Below, one piece after another: positions 60,490-64,000 of a stretch of 64,000 bases of DNA. Source of the stretch: Haemophilus_A paraphrohaemolyticus_A (GTDB lineage: Bacteria > Pseudomonadota > Gammaproteobacteria > Enterobacterales > Pasteurellaceae); the NCBI RefSeq assembly GCF_003253115.1, contig NZ_QEQF01000008.1, positions 1 through 64,000 on the forward strand, in the 5' to 3' direction. Under the pieces are notes generated by a model. That model had not been told where the DNA came from. It saw only the letters and a program-made list of their open reading frames with translations, and ran no database searches. Within the stretch, counting starts at the first letter, position 1. Each line of letters opens with the position of its first letter. The position numbers and the translations under genes are program-made.

Positions 60490-60924
60490 TTATTCCTCGA
60501 TAGAACCACCAGCAGCTTCGATAGCAGCTTTAGCACCTTTAGTTACGCCTAAACCTTTAACTTTAACCGCTTTTTCAATTTTACCTGCCAAGATTACTTT
60601 TGCAGATAAAATATCTTTAGTGATTACGTTAGCCGCTTTTAACGCTTCTAAAGTTACAACTTCGCCATCTACTTTCGCTAAGTCGTTTAAACGAATTTCA
60701 GCAACGCGGAATGATTTTAATGAAGTAAAACCAAATTTTGGTAAACGACGGTATAAAGGCATTTGACCACCCTCAAAACCACGACGAACACCGCCGCCTG
60801 TACGAGATTTTTGACCTTTATGACCACGGCCACCAGTTTTACCTAAACCAGAACCAATACCACGACCTAAACGTTTAGCACTGTGCTTAGCACCTTCAGC
60901 TGGAGAAAGAGTATTTAAACGCAT
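60490..60924 (-). CDS. rplO: 50S ribosomal protein L15
   Basis: A 144-residue protein with the glycine-rich N-terminus (GRGIGSGLGKTGGRGHKGQK). Three bases separate it from secY. Confidence 0.97.
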   Translation of the reverse strand: MRLNTLSPAEGAKHSAKRLGRGIGSGLGKTGGRGHKGQKSRTGGGVRRGFEGGQMPLYRRLPKFGFTSLKSFRVAEIRLNDLAKVDGEVVTLEALKAANVITKDILSAKVILAGKIEKAVKVKGLGVTKGAKAAIEAAGGSIEE

Positions 60925-60928
60925 TCTA

Positions 60929-61105
60929 TTACTCCTCCACTTTAACCATATAGTAAACTTGATTGATCATACCGCGTACTGCTGGAGTATCTTCAAGTTC
61001 TACGGTGTGACGAATATGACGAAGACCTAAGCCTTTTAACGTTGCTTTATGTTTCGGTAAACGAGCGATAGAGCTACGAGTTTGAGTTACTTTAATTTTT
61101 GCCAT
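60929..61105 (-). CDS. rpmD: 50S ribosomal protein L30
   Basis: A 58-residue protein, MAKIKVTQTRSSIARLPKHK and onward. I use the ATG at 61105 rather than the TTG two codons earlier, in line with the family. It lies between rpsE and rplO. Confidence 0.96.
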   Translation of the reverse strand: MAKIKVTQTRSSIARLPKHKATLKGLGLRHIRHTVELEDTPAVRGMINQVYYMVKVEE

Positions 61106-61111
61106 ATTCAA

Positions 61112-61612
61112 TTACCCCAAAATTTCTTCAACTGTTTTGCCACGTTTTGCAGCAACCATTTCAGGTGATTTCATGTTCTCAAGTGCATCAATTGTTGCAC
61201 GAACAACGTTAATTGGGTTAGTTGAACCATATGCTTTAGAAAGAACGTTACGAACACCTGCCACTTCTAACACTGCACGCATTGCACCACCAGCGATGAT
61301 ACCAGTACCTTCGCTTGCTGGTTGCATGAATACACGTGAACCTGTATGTGAACCTTTAACAGGATGTTGTAATGTACCTTCGTTTAAAGCTACATTGATC
61401 ATATTGCGACGAGCTTTTTCCATCGCCTTTTGGATCGCTGCTGGAACTTCACGAGCTTTACCGTAACCAAAACCTACACGACCATTACCATCGCCCACTA
61501 CTGTTAAAGCAGTGAAACTCATGATACGACCACCTTTAACGGTTTTTGATACACGGTTAACCGCGATTAGCTTCTCTTGCAGTTCACCAGCTTGTTTTTC
61601 GATGTTTGACAT
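61112..61612 (-). CDS. rpsE: 30S ribosomal protein S5
   Basis: A 166-residue protein with an S5 RNA-binding domain (LQEKLIAVNRVSKTVKGGRI) and the C-terminal domain with VGFGYGKAREVPAAI. It is important for decoding accuracy. Confidence 0.98.
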   Translation of the reverse strand: MSNIEKQAGELQEKLIAVNRVSKTVKGGRIMSFTALTVVGDGNGRVGFGYGKAREVPAAIQKAMEKARRNMINVALNEGTLQHPVKGSHTGSRVFMQPASEGTGIIAGGAMRAVLEVAGVRNVLSKAYGSTNPINVVRATIDALENMKSPEMVAAKRGKTVEEILG

Positions 61613-61626
61613 CTCAAATTCCTCTA

Positions 61627-61980
61627 TTAGAACTGTAGACCAGCTTCACGAGCAGCGTCTGCTAATGCTTGCACACGACCGTGGTATTTGAAACCTGAAC
61701 GATCAAATGCAACCGCTTGAACACCTTTAGCTAAAGCACGTTCTGCAACTAATTTACCAACTACTGCAGCTGCGTCTTTATTACCAGTGTATTTAACTTG
61801 CTCTTTAATTTCTTTTTCAACAGTTGAAGCTGCTGCTAAAACTTCTGAGCCATTAGGTGCAATTACCTGCGCATAAATATGGCGAGGTGTGCGATGCACA
61901 ACTAAACGTGTTGCACCTTGCTCTCTCATTAAATGACGTGCACGGGTTGCACGACGGATACGAGCTACTTTCTTATCCAT
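61627..61980 (-). CDS. rplR: 50S ribosomal protein L18
   Basis: A 117-residue protein that binds 5S rRNA, with RLVVHRTPRHIYAQVIAP and the C-terminal FDRSGFKYHGRVQALADAAR. Confidence 0.98.
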   Translation of the reverse strand: MDKKVARIRRATRARHLMREQGATRLVVHRTPRHIYAQVIAPNGSEVLAAASTVEKEIKEQVKYTGNKDAAAVVGKLVAERALAKGVQAVAFDRSGFKYHGRVQALADAAREAGLQF

Positions 61981-61994
61981 AGTGTTACCTTACT

Positions 61995-62528
61995 TTACTT
62001 TTTCTTCGCTTCTTTAGTACGTACAACTTCATCAGCGTAACGTACACCTTTGCCTTTATAAGGCTCTGGACGGCGATATGCACGAATGTCTGCTGCCACT
62101 TGGCCAATTAACTGTTTATCCGCACTTTTGAGAATGATCTCTGTTTGTGATGGACATTCACCAGTTACACCTGCTGGCAACGCATGTTCAATTGGGTGTG
62201 AGAAACCTAAACTTAAAGCAACTACGTTACCTTTCATTTGAGCTCTGTAACCAACACCAACTAATTGCAATTTCTTCGTAAAGCCTTCAGTAACACCGAT
62301 AACCATAGCATTAACTAATGCACGAGCTGTACCTGCTTGTGCATCTGCACCTGCAAGGCCTTCGCGTGGTGCGAATGTTAATGTATCAGCTTCGTATTTT
62401 ACTTCAACTGCATTATGAATTTCGCGAGATAACTCGCCGTTTTTACCTTTAACTGTTAATAGCTGACCGTTCAAAGTAACTTGAACACCGGCAGGAACAT
62501 TAACAGGTGCTTTTGCAACACGAGACAT
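61995..62528 (-). CDS. rplF: 50S ribosomal protein L6
   Basis: A 177-residue protein with two repeated alpha/beta domains and the conserved YRRPEPYKGKGVRYADE near the C-terminus. It lies near the GTPase-associated centre. Confidence 0.98.
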   Translation of the reverse strand: MSRVAKAPVNVPAGVQVTLNGQLLTVKGKNGELSREIHNAVEVKYEADTLTFAPREGLAGADAQAGTARALVNAMVIGVTEGFTKKLQLVGVGYRAQMKGNVVALSLGFSHPIEHALPAGVTGECPSQTEIILKSADKQLIGQVAADIRAYRRPEPYKGKGVRYADEVVRTKEAKKK

Positions 62529-62544
62529 TTTTCCTACCTCTCTA

Positions 62545-62937
62545 TTATGCTACGTAACAGATGATTTCACCGCCGAGACCTGCTTGACGTGCAGCACGGT
62601 CGGTCATAACACCTTTCGATGTAGAAACAACTGCAATACCTAAACCACCCATTACTTTTGGTAATTCGTCTTTACGTTTGTAAATACGAAGACCAGGACG
62701 GCTTACGCGTTGGATACTTTCTACTACTGGTTTGTTTTGGAAATACTTTAAAATGATTTCCAACTCAGGTTTTGAACCTTCAACAACTTTGAAGCTCTCA
62801 ACATAACCTTCTTCAGCTAAAACGCTTGCAATAGCAACTTTTAACTTAGATGAAGGCATACTGATTGCAACTTTATTCGCAGCTTGACCGTTACGAATAC
62901 GGGTCAGCATATCTGCGATTGGATCTTGCATGCTCAT
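62545..62937 (-). CDS. rpsH: 30S ribosomal protein S8
   Basis: A 130-residue protein starting MSMQDPIADMLTRIRNGQAA and ending GGEIICYVA. It binds central-domain 16S rRNA and is the spc-operon repressor in E. coli, acting near rplE. Confidence 0.98.
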   Translation of the reverse strand: MSMQDPIADMLTRIRNGQAANKVAISMPSSKLKVAIASVLAEEGYVESFKVVEGSKPELEIILKYFQNKPVVESIQRVSRPGLRIYKRKDELPKVMGGLGIAVVSTSKGVMTDRAARQAGLGGEIICYVA

Positions 62938-62973
62938 GTATTTACTCCCATGATTCCAAATTAAAAGAGGTTA

Positions 62974-63279
62974 TTACCAGCTTGCTTTCTTAAGGCCAGG
63001 AATTTCACCGCGCATAGCAGCTTCACGAACCTTAATACGGCTTAAACCAAACTTACGAAGTACACCGTGTGGACGACCAGTTTGGCGGCAACGGTTACGC
63101 TGACGGATTGGACTAGAATCGCGTGGAAGTGTTTGTAATTTTAACACTGCTGCCCAACGTTCTTCGTCTGAAGAATTTACATCAGAGATGATTTTCTTTA
63201 ATTCTTCACGTTTAGCGTAGAATTTATCAGCTAATTTCGCACGTTTAACATCACGTGCAATCATTGATTGTTTTGCCAC
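62974..63279 (-). CDS. rpsN: 30S ribosomal protein S14
   Basis: A 101-residue protein of the long, zinc-free type; the CxxC pair of short S14 is absent. It contains RQRNRCRQTGRPHGVLRKFG. Confidence 0.98.
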   Translation of the reverse strand: MAKQSMIARDVKRAKLADKFYAKREELKKIISDVNSSDEERWAAVLKLQTLPRDSSPIRQRNRCRQTGRPHGVLRKFGLSRIKVREAAMRGEIPGLKKASW

Positions 63280-63290
63280 GATAACCTACC

Positions 63291-63830
63291 TTATTTACGG
63301 AATGGGAAATTGAAAGCCGCTAATAAAGCCTGACCTTCTTCGTCATTTTTCGCAGTTGTAGTGATTGTAATATCTAAACCACGTACACGATCTACTTTAT
63401 CGTAGTCGATTTCTGGGAAAATGATTTGTTCACGAACACCCATACTGTAATTACCACGACCGTCAAAAGACTTCGCACTTAAACCGCGGAAGTCACGGAT
63501 ACGTGGAACAGCGATAGAAATCAATCTTTCAAAGAACTCCCACATGCGTTCACCGCGAAGAGTTACTTTACATCCGATTGGATATCCCTGACGGATTTTA
63601 AAGCCAGCAACTGATTTACGAGCTTTAGTAATTAAAGGTTTTTGACCGCTGATTGCTGTTAGATCTGCTACTGCGTTATCTAAAAGTTTTTTGTCGGTCA
63701 ATGCTTCACCCACACCCATATTCAGGGTAATCTTTTCGATTCGTGGGACTTGCATGACAGATGAGTAGTTGAATTTTGCTTTTAATTCATTCACTACTGT
63801 ATCTCTGTAGTAATCATGCAGTTTCGCCAT
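63291..63830 (-). CDS. rplE: 50S ribosomal protein L5
   Basis: A 179-residue 5S-rRNA-binding protein, with KITLNMGVGEALTDKKLLDN and the C-terminal DEEGQALLAAFNFPFRK. In E. coli S8 represses translation at this gene's start; such a site was not examined in detail. Confidence 0.98.
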   Translation of the reverse strand: MAKLHDYYRDTVVNELKAKFNYSSVMQVPRIEKITLNMGVGEALTDKKLLDNAVADLTAISGQKPLITKARKSVAGFKIRQGYPIGCKVTLRGERMWEFFERLISIAVPRIRDFRGLSAKSFDGRGNYSMGVREQIIFPEIDYDKVDRVRGLDITITTTAKNDEEGQALLAAFNFPFRK

Positions 63831-63849
63831 CGCATTACTCCAGTTTTAA

Positions 63850-64000
63850 TTAAATAATTTCATTATTAGATTTGAAGAAACGTACTTTTTTACCATCTTC
63901 GAATCTAAAACCTACACGGTCAGCTTTGTTTGTTTTCGGGTTGAAGATTGCAACGTTTGAACCATCGATTGCAGCTTCTTTTTTCACTAAACCACCAACT
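63850..64000 (-). CDS. rplX: 50S ribosomal protein L24 (partial)
   Basis: Only the C-terminal about 49 codons are inside the window: VGFRFEDGKKVRFFKSNNEI, with the TAA at 63852-63850. The remainder lies beyond the right edge. It precedes rplE in the spc operon. Confidence 0.95.
   Translation of the reverse strand, partial: VGGLVKKEAAIDGSNVAIFNPKTNKADRVGFRFEDGKKVRFFKSNNEII

Overview
The window looks like chromosome of a Pasteurellaceae bacterium from the Actinobacillus/Mannheimia branch. The evidence is dozens of copies of the uptake-signal core ACAAGCGGT or its complement, Haemophilus-like gene orders (rppH next to a TauE-type gene and lgt; napFDAGHBC), a fused gshAB, and moderate AT richness. 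The species cannot be fixed from sequence reading alone.

Layout. 1-312 is the promoter and leader of an rRNA operon that runs off the left edge on the minus strand, behind murI. 313-7606 holds murI, asnA/asnC (divergent), trkA, rsmB and selB. 7728-11104 has proS and a pair of unknown lipoprotein genes lying between two copies of the proS 3' end. 11105-16465 has a DeoR-type regulator, glmS, a small glycine-zipper lipoprotein and recG. 16536-19200 is the mltG-tmk-holB operon, then three identical tRNA-Lys genes and the rpsP-rimM-trmD-rplS operon. 21898-22911 is a decayed patch: a truncated macrodomain gene and an internally deleted IS3-family element. Then come a DUF305 protein, a phosphohexomutase, a truncated nucleotidase, selA, selC (tRNA-Sec) and mioC. 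28180-39051 is one gene for a 3,623-residue trimeric autotransporter adhesin containing a near-perfect 1,104-bp tandem duplication. 39521-43826 has rimO, rppH, a gene-free segment rich in DnaA-box-like sequences, lgt and a TauE/SafE permease. 44009-50289 is a seven-gene periplasmic nitrate reductase operon with a perfect FNR box. A cupin protein, gshAB, a frameshifted nucleotidyltransferase and ilvC follow. From 55943 to the right edge lies the distal spc operon and the alpha operon (rplX to rplQ) with a recognisable S4-binding leader.

How parts fit together. selA, selB and selC supply UGA/selenocysteine decoding, but no selenoprotein gene is visible here. The nap operon and the adhesin both have a perfect FNR-type site upstream, which suggests (inference) that adhesion and nitrate respiration respond together to low oxygen. 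A family of short palindromic repeats (GGGG/CCCC hairpin plus an AAATCTCCCC arm) is scattered through intergenic regions; one copy forms the last codons of selA and a pair forms a 194-bp inverted repeat before glmS. Many terminators are built from inverted uptake-signal sequences.

No clearly new multi-gene system was found. The items most worth follow-up are the adhesin duplication and its upstream controls, the REP-like repeat family, the lipoprotein pair flanked by the proS-end duplication, and the DnaA-box cluster.
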